From positions 186,001-250,000 of the forward strand of contig CAWFFB010000035.1 of the NCBI GenBank assembly GCA_963814975.1: a stretch of DNA of 64,000 nucleotides. Direction: 5' to 3'. Under the pieces are notes generated by a model. That model made no database searches. It worked only from the letters and a program-made list of their open reading frames with translations, and had not been told where the DNA came from. This stretch comes from CAVUXJ01 sp963814975. GTDB lineage: Bacteria > Acidobacteriota > Vicinamibacteria > Vicinamibacterales > CAVVIG01. The translations under genes and the position numbers were made by a program. The stretch's first letter is position 1; each line of letters starts with the position of its first letter. Positions 12,627 to 20,677 of this stretch are shown here, one piece after another.

Positions 12627-13416
12627 ATCAACCCGTTCCAGCCCGATCTCCTGAAAGGTAAAGCCGCCCTGGTGACAGGAGGCGGCACCGGCATCTGTCG
12701 CGGCATCGCGCTGGCGTTCGCCTCCGCGGGATGCAATGTCGCAATTTCAAGCCGCGAGCAGGAGCATCTCGAGCCGGCAGCGGCCGAGATTCGGCAGGCC
12801 GGCGTGCGCGCGCTCGCTCTCGCTGGCGACGTCCGCGATCCGGCTGCTGTGGAAGCGGTAGTCGCGCAGACGGTCGCAGACGTTCGGCCGCCTCGACATC
12901 CTCGTCAACGGCGCGGCGGGTAATTTCTTTTGCCTGGCCGAGAACCTTTCGCCCAACGGGTTCGGCACCGTCGTCGACATCGATCTCAAGGGCACGTTCA
13001 ACGTCTCGCGCGCGGCCTTCCCGCACCTCGAGTCGCGAAAGGGCGTCATTCTGAATATCAGCGCGACGCTCCAGCTCCTCGGCACGGTCGGCCAGTCGCA
13101 CGCGTCGGCCGCCAAAGCCGGGGTCGACGCGCTCACGCGCGCGCTCGCTGTGGAGTGGGGACCGGCCGGGGTTCGCGTGAACGCGGTTGCGCCTGGTCCG
13201 GTCGAGGGCACGGAGGGCGTCCGCCGTCTCGTCACGCCAGAATCGCTGAAGAGGATCGACGACGATTGCCCGCTCGGCCGGCTGGCCACGATCGACGACA
13301 TCGCGACCGCCGCTCTGTTCTTGTGTTCCGACGCGGCGTCCTTCGTCACCGGCGTCGTCCTTGTGGTCGACGGCGGTCTGTGGCTCCGCTCTGCGCGCGC
13401 GCTGGCTGGCGAATGA
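12627..13416 (+). CDS. Short-chain dehydrogenase/reductase, DECR-like (one frame break, unclear start)
   Basis: About 262 residues of a classical SDR. It has the Rossmann glycine motif TGGGTGI, the NAG-equivalent VNGAAGN and a C-terminal CSDAASFVTG segment. The usual catalytic Tyr position is replaced by SHASAAKAG, as in 2,4-dienoyl-CoA reductase-like proteins, which lack Tyr there. Reduction of an enoyl- or dienoyl-CoA is therefore likely, with NADPH as donor. The frame breaks near 12885 (GAC [G] TTC GGC). No ATG, GTG or TTG precedes the Rossmann strand; homology suggests the start lies at ATC 12627 behind an AGAGG ribosome site. Confidence 0.83.
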
Positions 13417-13947
13417 TCGAGCCACTTTTTGTTCGGCATTCGCAGGCGCGGCGGTACCTGATCCGCGTGCGACCCGACGGAACGGTCCGGGTGACGATTC
13501 CGCGCTGGGGTTCCAAGCGCGAGGCGAAAGCCTTTGCGGAACGCGAACGGGCGTGGATCGACAAGCAGCTGGCGCGTGTCGTTGTCGCGGGGGCCAGTCC
13601 TACCGGGGGGATGCCGGCCGACGACGAAGCGCGCGAGCTGCGCGCGCGGGCGCGGCTCGAGCTCCCGGCAAGGCTGCTGGAGTTGGCGTCGCGTCACGGT
13701 GTCACGGTGTCGCGCGTCAGTATCAGGAATCAGCGCTCGCGTTGGGGATCGTGTTCGCCGCGCGGGCACATCTGCCTGAACTGGCGGCTCCTGCAGGTGC
13801 CGGACTGGGTCCGCGATTACGTGCTCATCCACGAGTTGATGCACCTGAAGCGGATGGATCACTCGCCGGCATTCTGGAAGCACGTAGCGGGGGCCTGTCC
13901 GGAGTATGAGGCGGCGCGGCAGATACTTGCGGCAACATCGCCGTTGA
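13413..13947 (+). CDS. YgjP-like zinc metallopeptidase (DUF45; probable break near the end)
   Basis: About 178 residues of the SprT/YgjP-like M48-related family. The zinc site is HELMHLKRMDHSPAFW: HExxH with a downstream His. Upstream are the family block NQRSRWGSCSPRG and the adjacent LNWRLL. The start ATG overlaps the SDR stop by 4 nt (ATGA). The original frame runs on to 14303 in unconserved sequence. Shifting by one near 13915 gives the usual short tail RYLRQHRR and a stop at 13947. I therefore prefer the shorter form. The substrate is unknown. Confidence 0.83.
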
Positions 13948-14125
13948 CACGCTGCCGGGCGAGGGAGAACAGTCGCTGGCGGTCAAGTGACCGGAGCCGT
14001 ACCGCGCGTCTGACTGCCGGGCACGTAGAGTTCGCAGAGCGGTTCCGAACGCGTAAGCTCTCGATATTTCCTGGGCTTTCAACAGCTGCCACGTCTCTGG
14101 CCTGGTTCCTGCAAGTTCCGAGCAG

Positions 14126-15107
14126 GTGCGCCTGCCAATTGTCTGTGCGGCAGTGGCGATGCTTTCGTGCTCATTCCCAGAGGCGACACTCGAGCGCCCA
14201 GCGGATGAGCCTGCGGCCGCGACAAAAGCGCCGCCTTCCCCACCCCCGGCCGGCAACCCGTCGAAGTGGAGATGAGCAACGTGGATCTCCACGTGACGGC
14301 TGAGGTCACGATGCGCATACGACACCTGCGCGGCCGGTTCGAGCCGACGGGCCGCGCGGAGATGCCGTATCCTGGACGACAAGCTCTCCTATGTCGTCGC
14401 GATCGACTCCGGTGAGATCGCGCTGGACATGGCGTCGCTCAACGCCCTGATGACGAGGACGCTTGGTCAAGGCCGCTCGAACGTCGAGAAGCTTCGAATC
14501 TCGACCGACGATCAGAGCCGCCTTCGGCAGCAGGGCGTTCTGAAGAAAGGGATCAAGGTGCCGTTCGACGTCAAGGGTGGCATCGAAGCGACTCCGGACG
14601 GCCGCATTCGGATGCACGCGGCAGCGGTGCGCGGCTTCGGACTTCCGGTGAATCCGTTGATGAAGCTCCTCGGCCTGGAAATGGACGACCTTCTGAAGGT
14701 CAAGCCCGGCCACGGCGTGACGGTGGACAACAACGACCTGATCCTGGATCCCGCAGCAACTGGTGCCGCCCCCGCTGATCCGCGGCAAGGTGACGTCGGT
14801 TCGCGTCGCAGACGGCGCGATCGTGCAGACCTTCGGATCGGGCGAGCGACGGAGGCTCTCGCCGCCCGCCGTCTCACGGAACTATATCTACTGGCGGGGC
14901 GGTGGGCTGCAGTTTGGGAAGCTCACGATGACCGATACCGACCTGGAGCTGGTCGACGAGGATCCCAGCGATCCATTCGACTTCTCGATCGACCATTGGA
15001 ACGACCAGCTCGTCGCGGGGTATTCGAAGAACACGCCGAATCGCGGCCTGAAGGCTCACATGCCGGATCACAACGATCTCAACCGGCAGACCACAGCCAA
15101 GCACTGA
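14126..15107 (+). CDS. Predicted lipoprotein, lipid-binding-like repeat of beta strands (several frame breaks)
   Basis: About 325 residues in three pieces. A GTG start at 14126 gives a short lipoprotein signal with a lipobox-like AMLSC. A Pro/Ala-rich linker (residues about 20-45) follows, then a long beta-rich region: LDMASLNALMTR, VPFDVKGGIEA, VDNNDLILDP. The mix of amphipathic strands resembles LmeA/DUF2993-type lipid-binding domains, but I cannot assign it firmly. Frames change near 14270, 14370 and 14765. It converges on the AsmA-like gene with a 50-bp gap. The reading of the N-terminus is tentative; the central and C-terminal thirds are solid open frames. Confidence 0.65.
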
Positions 15108-15156
15108 GATTTCCTCGTGGCCGGGGCATGAACAAAGACCCAGCCGCACCACGGGG

Positions 15157-16773
15157 TCAGCCGCCCCGTTTCTTGAATACCTGCCCGACGTCCATTCCGA
15201 ACGCCGGTGCTCTGCGTGTGCCGTTGATCTTGAGAGGGATCACCGTTTGCCCGTTCTTACGGAACAGCGGATCCACCATCTTCAGCAGTACCGACTTCCA
15301 GCCGGTTGTCGCTTCCGACACCTTGGCGTCCATGAACAGGTTGCCGAAAAACGCCAGGGTCTCCCGCTGCAGGACGTACTGGCCCTTCAGCTCCACGACC
15401 GCACCAGGAATGTTGAATGTCAGCGGCCGCAGCGTGAGGACTCCGGTGCCGAGTGCGAATCGCCCGCTGAAATCGGAGGCGACTTTCGGGGCCATCTCGC
15501 CATCGCCAGTCTTGCCCATCGCCCGTACGCTCATCTCGTTGATTTTGCGCTGCACGTCGGCGTCGGTGAAGCGGCCGCCTGCGATCGCGAAGTCCCCGTC
15601 GAGACGCAGCTTGTCGACGACGTCCTGATCGCCGGGCGGGAGCTCGAACTTCGTTTTGAGCCGGAGCGCTCCGGTCATCGGCGGCTGCGGCGTCTTGACG
15701 GCCAGCTTCATCACGTCCTCGAGCCTCGCGGGGTCCATGACGATGTCGAGCGAGACCCGCCGCCCCTTCACCCCTTTGACGTCGTAGACGCCGCCTTTCG
15801 CCACCAACGAGGTGTTCAGAAACGACGCGTCTATCCGCTCGAGCGTCGTGTCGCCGTTTGTGCCGTCCACGATCGCGTGGTATTTCGTTCGAAGCGGCAC
15901 CTCGTGACCGCTGATCTTCACCATGAAGTCCGGTGTGTCGGTCTCGCCGTGCACGTCGATGGTCTCGAGTCGTCCCTCGTACGTGCCCTTTGCGGAGAGG
16001 ATGCCAGAGATGCCCTTGAATACAGAAAGGTCTGCGTCCTTGAAGGTGAACGCGCCGTTCACCGGCGTATGCCCCGGGTCGTCGCGGTGCCACGGGCCGA
16101 ATGATCCCTGGGTAGCGATCTGCCCAGGTGGCACCGCGTTCGTCAGCTGTGCCTCGAACGGCATGGTGGTGTTCGCCCCCACCGAATGCACCCTCAGCGC
16201 ATGGAGGGACCAGGTCTTCGGTGTCTTTTCGGGATTTCGCGGAATGATGATCACCGCCGCTTCCGGCGCCTCGACGACGTCGATCACCACTTGCCGGCCG
16301 GCCGCCACGTGGCCGGCGTCGGTGCCGAGCGGAAGGCGTTTCGCGTCCTTGGCGGCCTCCTTTTCCGGATCGTCCTCGGTACGCCGGCCGGGAGGAACCT
16401 GAATCTTGAGGCCGTCGAGTCGGACGTGAGCGACGTGTCGGCGCCACAAACCCAGCAGATCGGCATCAACGGTGAATTTGTCCGCCGAGATCAGCGGGGG
16501 AACGTCGCGGCGCCCCTTGTGGTGGATAGCCAGTCCGGTTCCCACGGCATGTAAGCGGGGGAAGATACGAAGCGTCAGCTCGCCGAGCTCCACTTCGGAG
16601 TCCAGCCGGTCGGCGAGCGTTGCCACGACCCTTTCCCGCAGTTTTTCCGAGGACAACGGAATGCGCAGGGCGAGCGACACGAACGCCCCGACAACGAGCC
16701 CGGCGAGCGCGACGAAGGCAATCCAGCGCCGGGTTCTCGGTGTCATGGCTGTGCTGGCTGAAGCATGGACCAT
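15157..16773 (-). CDS. AsmA-like membrane-anchored protein
   Basis: A 538-residue protein with an N-terminal membrane anchor (WIAFVALAGLVVGAFVSLAL) directly followed by the AsmA-type SSEKLRERVVATLADRL segment. A long run of beta strands fills the periplasmic part. The C-terminal block (GVLTLRPLTFNIPGAVVELK) matches AsmA-like C-terminal domains. AsmA/TamB-type proteins are thought to carry phospholipids across the periplasm. The start could be 16773 or the internal ATG at 16746; neither has a strong ribosome site. No frame break is seen over 1.6 kb. Confidence 0.85.
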   Translation of the reverse strand: MVHASASTAMTPRTRRWIAFVALAGLVVGAFVSLALRIPLSSEKLRERVVATLADRLDSEVELGELTLRIFPRLHAVGTGLAIHHKGRRDVPPLISADKFTVDADLLGLWRRHVAHVRLDGLKIQVPPGRRTEDDPEKEAAKDAKRLPLGTDAGHVAAGRQVVIDVVEAPEAAVIIIPRNPEKTPKTWSLHALRVHSVGANTTMPFEAQLTNAVPPGQIATQGSFGPWHRDDPGHTPVNGAFTFKDADLSVFKGISGILSAKGTYEGRLETIDVHGETDTPDFMVKISGHEVPLRTKYHAIVDGTNGDTTLERIDASFLNTSLVAKGGVYDVKGVKGRRVSLDIVMDPARLEDVMKLAVKTPQPPMTGALRLKTKFELPPGDQDVVDKLRLDGDFAIAGGRFTDADVQRKINEMSVRAMGKTGDGEMAPKVASDFSGRFALGTGVLTLRPLTFNIPGAVVELKGQYVLQRETLAFFGNLFMDAKVSEATTGWKSVLLKMVDPLFRKNGQTVIPLKINGTRRAPAFGMDVGQVFKKRGG

Positions 16774-16806
16774 GCCGTCGAGACGGGCGGGCGCACCACC
16801 TCATCT

Positions 16807-16824
16807 GAAGCCGGACCCGGCTTC
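16807..16824. terminator. Hairpin downstream of the metallothionein gene
   Basis: A perfect 8-bp inverted repeat, GAAGCCGG and CCGGCTTC, with a 2-nt centre lies about 50 bp after the metallothionein stop and before the AsmA-like start. No T-run follows, so this may be only an RNA-stabilising hairpin. Confidence 0.4.
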
Positions 16825-16870
16825 GCCACGGTCGAACAAATAGGGTGGCCGGCAGGTGCCGGTCGTGCCG

Positions 16871-17023
16871 TCAAGCCGCGCGGCAGGCCGGATGCCGGCA
16901 GTCGCAGCGTAGTTCGATCTGGTCCTTCTTTTCTTTGCAGGTCGCGCTGCAATACTTGCCGAATTCGCCCCCTTTGGTCACGATGCAGTTACAGGCCGGA
17001 TGAGCGCACTTGTCGTCTGCCAC
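16871..17023 (-). CDS. Small bacterial metallothionein (SmtA/BmtA type)
   Basis: A 50-residue protein with 8 Cys and 2 His: CAHPACNC near the N-terminus, YCSATC in the middle and CDCRHPAC at the C-terminus. This is the spacing of the zinc-binding bacterial metallothionein family, close in length to cyanobacterial SmtA (about 56 residues, 9 Cys). Expected role: cytoplasmic buffering of Zn or Cd. The start is a GTG at 17023, chosen because an ideal AAGGAGG lies 6 nt upstream; a longer frame to 17068 has no support. No SmtB/ArsR-type repressor gene is adjacent. Confidence 0.82.
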   Translation of the reverse strand: MADDKCAHPACNCIVTKGGEFGKYCSATCKEKKDQIELRCDCRHPACRAA

Positions 17024-17029
17024 CTGGAA

Positions 17030-17036
17030 CCTCCTT
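17030..17036 (-). promoter_or_regulatory. Strong ribosome binding site that fixes the GTG start
   Basis: AAGGAGG, a full match to the anti-Shine-Dalgarno sequence, sits 6 nt before the metallothionein GTG. Confidence 0.8.
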
Positions 17037-17118
17037 CGGCGATAAGATCTGGCCACGCGCCAGGTCACTGGACGACGTCTTTAACTGCCTCAGTCCGCAT
17101 CAAAAGACGCGATGCTCG

Positions 17119-17772
17119 TTAGGTACCCGCCTTGCGCAGTTCCTGAACCTGCTCTTGCGCTTGCAGAAGGCCCCCCTCCGGCGTATCCCACGAGATCTCG
17201 CCGTTCTTGTTCGTGTCGACGCCGTTGGTCATGGCCGCGAGCGCGGTGTTGACTTCCTGCATCGCGGCTGCCGCTTCGGCGGCGGCCGTCGCCGCACGCG
17301 CTTTCTGCGCGAGCGCGATCACTTCGTCCGCGCGTTTGGCCGCGTTGTTGGCGGCAGCCGCCACATGCGTGGCGTAGGCCATGACGACGAAAGAGGCGCC
17401 GGGACTCTTTGCCGCCATCTGGATGTGCTGTGCGACACCGGCCGCCGCTTTCTTGACACCGAAGCCCTGCCCAGGGCCCGTAGTCTCGACGCTCGGGTCA
17501 AGAGCGTTGATCACGTGCCCGGCGTGCAGTTTGATGGCGTCGAGATTGTCAGGATTCTTGAGTGCCAGCCCCGCGTGCGTCATGGCGATCTTCGCCTCGG
17601 CCAGCGCGGTTGGGAGCAGGCCCTGCTGGTTGGGCGCCGCCTGGAAACTCTCCATGACGTGGCCGACGTGGGTCTGGATCGGGTTGGCCTGGCCGCGCAC
17701 AATCCCGCGGTTGGAGAGGCTCCCGCCAAGGAAAATGGCGGCCCCGCACGTCACGACTGCAATCGTTCGCAT
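17119..17772 (-). CDS. Secreted hypothetical protein with EF-hand-like loop
   Basis: A 217-residue exported protein. ATG at 17772 follows a GGAAGGAG site at good spacing and begins a signal peptide (VVTCGAAIFLGGSL). The mature part is helical and Ala-rich, with spaced His residues (HVGHVMES, THAGLAL, HAGHVINAL). Near the C-terminus DTNKNGEISW resembles a calcium-binding EF-hand loop. Regularly spaced His in helices could bind metal or haem, but no CxxCH is present. I do not recognise the family. It begins a run of same-strand small genes with the metallothionein downstream. Confidence 0.8.
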   Translation of the reverse strand: MRTIAVVTCGAAIFLGGSLSNRGIVRGQANPIQTHVGHVMESFQAAPNQQGLLPTALAEAKIAMTHAGLALKNPDNLDAIKLHAGHVINALDPSVETTGPGQGFGVKKAAAGVAQHIQMAAKSPGASFVVMAYATHVAAAANNAAKRADEVIALAQKARAATAAAEAAAAMQEVNTALAAMTNGVDTNKNGEISWDTPEGGLLQAQEQVQELRKAGT

Positions 17773-17949
17773 ATCGCTCCTTCCATACGGATAGATGTTT
17801 GAGCCGGATCTTAATAATTTGCGCGGTCTGGCACAAGTCGCGGGGCGCGCTGGTGCCAGTGGGGCGATTGGCGATCCAGGGCGGGCGGAACACCGATTCG
17901 TTTTCGCCGGCGGCGGCAGATCGGCGAAGGTCACCCGCTTCACGCTCGG

Positions 17950-18588
17950 TCACTGATCGGCCGCGACGTACTCGGCCATCGTGACCATCAGCTTCGGGAT
18001 CGCGTTGCCGATCACAATCGATTCGTAGAAGCCACCGGTATTGTGCGCGAGGTTCTGAGCGATCTGGGTTGTGACACCCCTGTTGACGCTGCCGACCACG
18101 ACTGCATGGGCACGACCGCCTCTCGAAATGAAGTCGTCCACGAACCTGTTGTAAACGCTGATGCGCGCGGGGGTCACCGTGCCGGATCCGCCGCCGTCGC
18201 TCGTCAGGATCACGAAGACCGAACGTCGTTCGGCAACGTTCTTTAACAGGCGCTGATCGGCCTCGAGCAAGCTGTCGAGCAGGGAGTTGCCTCCGCCATC
18301 CGAGGAAAAGCTCGACGCCGCGGCCCGCAGCCTGAGCCGATCCGTCGTCGGCTGCACCCGCACTCTCATCTGGCTGCCTGTGCTGATCACAGCAATCTCC
18401 GGATCACCCGGCAGCGTGTCCAGAAAGGCGGCGAGGCCGGCGCGGAAATCCGTGATCATCGGCGTGATGGTCGAGCTCGAGTCGACCACGAGGACGATCC
18501 GCATCTGGCCGCCTGGACGCGGTTGAGCGCCAAGGGCGGGTCCGACCAACACAAGCACAGCGACCAGAACACCAATGCGAGCGGTCAT
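17950..18588 (-). CDS. Secreted von Willebrand factor A domain protein
   Basis: A 212-residue protein with a signal peptide (VLVAVLVLVGPALGA) and a single VWA domain. The MIDAS motif is DSSST, following the hydrophobic strand RIVLVV; a later strand ends VILTSDGG. VWA domains of this kind bind a divalent cation and mediate protein contacts. This form is common in Acidobacteriota-type genomes with unknown partners. It is probably periplasmic. It is co-directional with neighbouring secreted genes; the gap to the EF-hand-like gene is about 180 bp and holds nothing evident. Confidence 0.85.
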   Translation of the reverse strand: MTARIGVLVAVLVLVGPALGAQPRPGGQMRIVLVVDSSSTITPMITDFRAGLAAFLDTLPGDPEIAVISTGSQMRVRVQPTTDRLRLRAAASSFSSDGGGNSLLDSLLEADQRLLKNVAERRSVFVILTSDGGGSGTVTPARISVYNRFVDDFISRGGRAHAVVVGSVNRGVTTQIAQNLAHNTGGFYESIVIGNAIPKLMVTMAEYVAADQ

Positions 18589-18680
18589 GAGCCCTCCGGC
18601 GCGGCTGTGTCCCCGTCGTAGGTTCTCCGCAAGGGCGGCACCAGCGAGGTCGATGCGTCGGCATCAACCCGGCCGAACGC

Positions 18681-19235
18681 CTACTGAGCGGGTTGGAACG
18701 ACCCGAGGAGCTGTTCGAATTTTTGCTGATTCGCGGCGATCGTTTTTGCCGGGCCGGTGAACTTCACGAACAGGTTGCCGCGCGGACCTTCGACGATGGC
18801 CCCGAGCAGCCGGTAACCTGGGGCGCCGCGCGACGATCCGGCCATCGGGCCGCTCATGCCCGTGTACTCCCCGGAAGTGTCGATCGTCGTGACGTTCAAG
18901 CCACGCAGTGTCCGCTTTGCAATCTGCGCGGCCGCCGGTTTACCACCCGGCCCCTGAAACTGCCCCTTCCAGCGCTCGAGATTGGCGTCGATGCTGCCAC
19001 CCTGCCCCGAGCCGAAGTAAAAAACCGCGCACTCCGCGCCGGTGCTGTCGCCAGCCGCGGGGGCCACGGCGTAGGTGGCGGCACGCATCGGCAGTGCGCC
19101 TTCGTTCTTCCAGCCGTCAGGGGTCGTCCACTGCAGCCCGCCAGCGGATTCGGCGAGCAGCACCACCGAGAACAGGCCGATCCATACGAGTACCGTTGTT
19201 CTGCGCATCCGGGGAGTATAGCTCTCGTGTGTCAT
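18681..19235 (-). CDS. Secreted hypothetical protein
   Basis: A 184-residue exported protein. ATG at 19235 overlaps the stop of the upstream coiled-coil gene (ATGA); a second ATG at 19208 also precedes the signal peptide VLVWIGLFSVVLLAESA. The mature domain begins LQWTTPDGWK and contains FYFGSGQGGSIDANLERW and a late FVKFTGPAKTI. This pattern is seen in conserved hypothetical proteins of unknown function that read as small lipid-free periplasmic domains. No catalytic motif is visible. Confidence 0.8.
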   Translation of the reverse strand: MTHESYTPRMRRTTVLVWIGLFSVVLLAESAGGLQWTTPDGWKNEGALPMRAATYAVAPAAGDSTGAECAVFYFGSGQGGSIDANLERWKGQFQGPGGKPAAAQIAKRTLRGLNVTTIDTSGEYTGMSGPMAGSSRGAPGYRLLGAIVEGPRGNLFVKFTGPAKTIAANQQKFEQLLGSFQPAQ

Positions 19236-19543
19236 GGCGGCGCCTCGCCCCGGCGGATCTTTTCGATCTTCGCCTCCCGTTCGGACGACAGCCGCTCGCG
19301 GTCCCGACGGTACTGTTCTTCGATGGTGGCCCGCTCGGCGGGATCGAGCGTCGTGCGGAGCCGCGAGTGGTGCAGCACCTCCTGCTCCGCAAGTTTCGCC
19401 TCGTAGAAGTTGCGAGCCTCGCCGATCGCCGCCTTCTGGGCGTCGGTCACCGGCTGCCGCTCGATTCCCGCGTCCTCGTCTCCCTTTTGGAGACGCTCCA
19501 TCGCGAGCTCGAGCGACGACTTCAACGGTTTATCGTCAGCCAT
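19232..19543 (-). CDS. Small charged coiled-coil protein
   Basis: A 103-residue highly charged protein with no signal peptide or membrane segment, predicted to be almost entirely helical. It has heptad-like runs such as EEQYRRDRERLSSEREAKI near the C-terminus. I do not recognise it. It overlaps the next secreted gene by 4 nt and lies 10 nt after the preceding gene's stop, so the three form one transcription unit. A chaperone- or adaptor-like role is possible but unsupported. Confidence 0.75.
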   Translation of the reverse strand: MADDKPLKSSLELAMERLQKGDEDAGIERQPVTDAQKAAIGEARNFYEAKLAEQEVLHHSRLRTTLDPAERATIEEQYRRDRERLSSEREAKIEKIRRGEAPP

Positions 19544-19553
19544 GGCAGCGGCC

Positions 19554-19857
19554 TCACGGCCGATAGAGTCCGCGGGCGGTTGAGCGTATGGTGCCGTCGG
19601 CGTTGGCCATCGTGAAATCGAGGGTACGCCCGTCGGCGAGGCGGAGCGTCAGCTCGCGGCCGGCGGACGTGAAGCTCCTCCATATCGAGCGGTTCGAGCG
19701 GCGACATATGGCCTTCGACCTCCAGAGTGGATGCGACGGGCTCGGCGGCCTCTGAGAACTGCTGATACACGGACAGGCGGTAGTGAACCCGTCCGAGGGA
19801 TCTGGATCCCTCGAAGATGTCTCCCTCATCTGACGGCTGCTCAATCAGACGCTGCAT
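19554..19857 (-). CDS. Hypothetical protein (one frame break)
   Basis: About 101 residues. The N-terminal part (SLGRVHYRLSVYQQF) is beta-rich. After a shift near 19675 the C-terminal half continues as LTLRLADGRTLDFTMANADG, a plausible continuation of the same strand pattern. No known domain was recognised. It heads the small-gene operon and starts 56 bp from the divergent gene at 19914, so the shared gap probably holds both promoters. Confidence 0.65.
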
Positions 19858-19913
19858 GATTTGAACTCAAGCCGGGGCCATCGCAGCGCATGTACGATAC
19901 CATTTTCGCCACA

Positions 19914-20513
19914 ATGACCACTCGTCTTCTCACCGCGCTGCTGATTCTGGCTCCGACGGCGGACTTCGCGCAAACGGCGGCGGGCGACCCTCAGGTCGCC
20001 TCCAGCGCCCCTCCCCCGACCGACCGGTTCCAGGATTTCCTCCATGCGGCGGTGCTGTCGCCGGAACCGTACGTGCTGGCGTTCGGCGCCGGGGTTATCG
20101 ACGAGCTGTCGAGCATGCCGGAGGAATGGACGGGTTCAAGCGGATTCGCGAAGCGGAACCTTGCCCGGGTCGGTTCGGGGTTTGCGTCCGACGCAATCGG
20201 CCACAGCGTCGCGGCGGTGCTGGGGCATCGTGTGCCGTACGAACCGTGCGGGTGCGCGGGCAAATGGCCTCGGACCAGGCATGCGCTCGGCCGGGGGTTC
20301 GTGACGCGCAGCGACGACGGACATCCTGTGGCGAATGTGTCGCTGTTCATCGGCAAGTTCGGCGCGGCTGGGCTGGCCAACGCGTGGTACCCCGAGAGCT
20401 ATGGCGGCAGCGACGTGGTCCGCGAAGGATTCGTGGGGATAGGGGTGAATGCCGCGCTGAATATCGCTCGCGAATTCGCGCCAGAGCTCATGCGGCTGAT
20501 CCCGTTCCGGTAA
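19914..20513 (+). CDS. Exported hypothetical protein
   Basis: A 199-residue protein with a signal peptide (MTTRLLTALLILAPTADFA); ATG 19914 is preferred over 19890 because the signal starts there. The mature part has Gly/Ala-rich amphipathic stretches (LAFGAGVIDELSSMPEEW, SVAAVLGHRVPYEPCGCAG). These could be short membrane-inserted helices or strands. A CGC motif is present, and the C-terminus ends in Phe-Arg. The family is unknown. It is transcribed divergently from the small-gene operon. Confidence 0.72.
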   Translation: MTTRLLTALLILAPTADFAQTAAGDPQVASSAPPPTDRFQDFLHAAVLSPEPYVLAFGAGVIDELSSMPEEWTGSSGFAKRNLARVGSGFASDAIGHSVAAVLGHRVPYEPCGCAGKWPRTRHALGRGFVTRSDDGHPVANVSLFIGKFGAAGLANAWYPESYGGSDVVREGFVGIGVNAALNIAREFAPELMRLIPFR

Positions 20514-20677
20514 ATCCATACGGCGTCGATCGTTTCTTCTCTGAGCCCGCCCCTAACTCCTCTGAGCATCGCCCTCCAGCTCCTCTACTGGTACCTCGAC
20601 TGTGATCCATTCAGGTCCGTGCTTTGCAGAGCTTCGGACTGGACTTGCTTCAAATCGTTTCAGCTGAGGAGGAAGAG

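Noticed and set aside
12930..14303. 457-codon frame extending upstream and downstream of the YgjP-like peptidase
   Set aside because: Only the part from 13413 to about 13915 is conserved; the rest overlaps the SDR gene out of frame or is unconserved.
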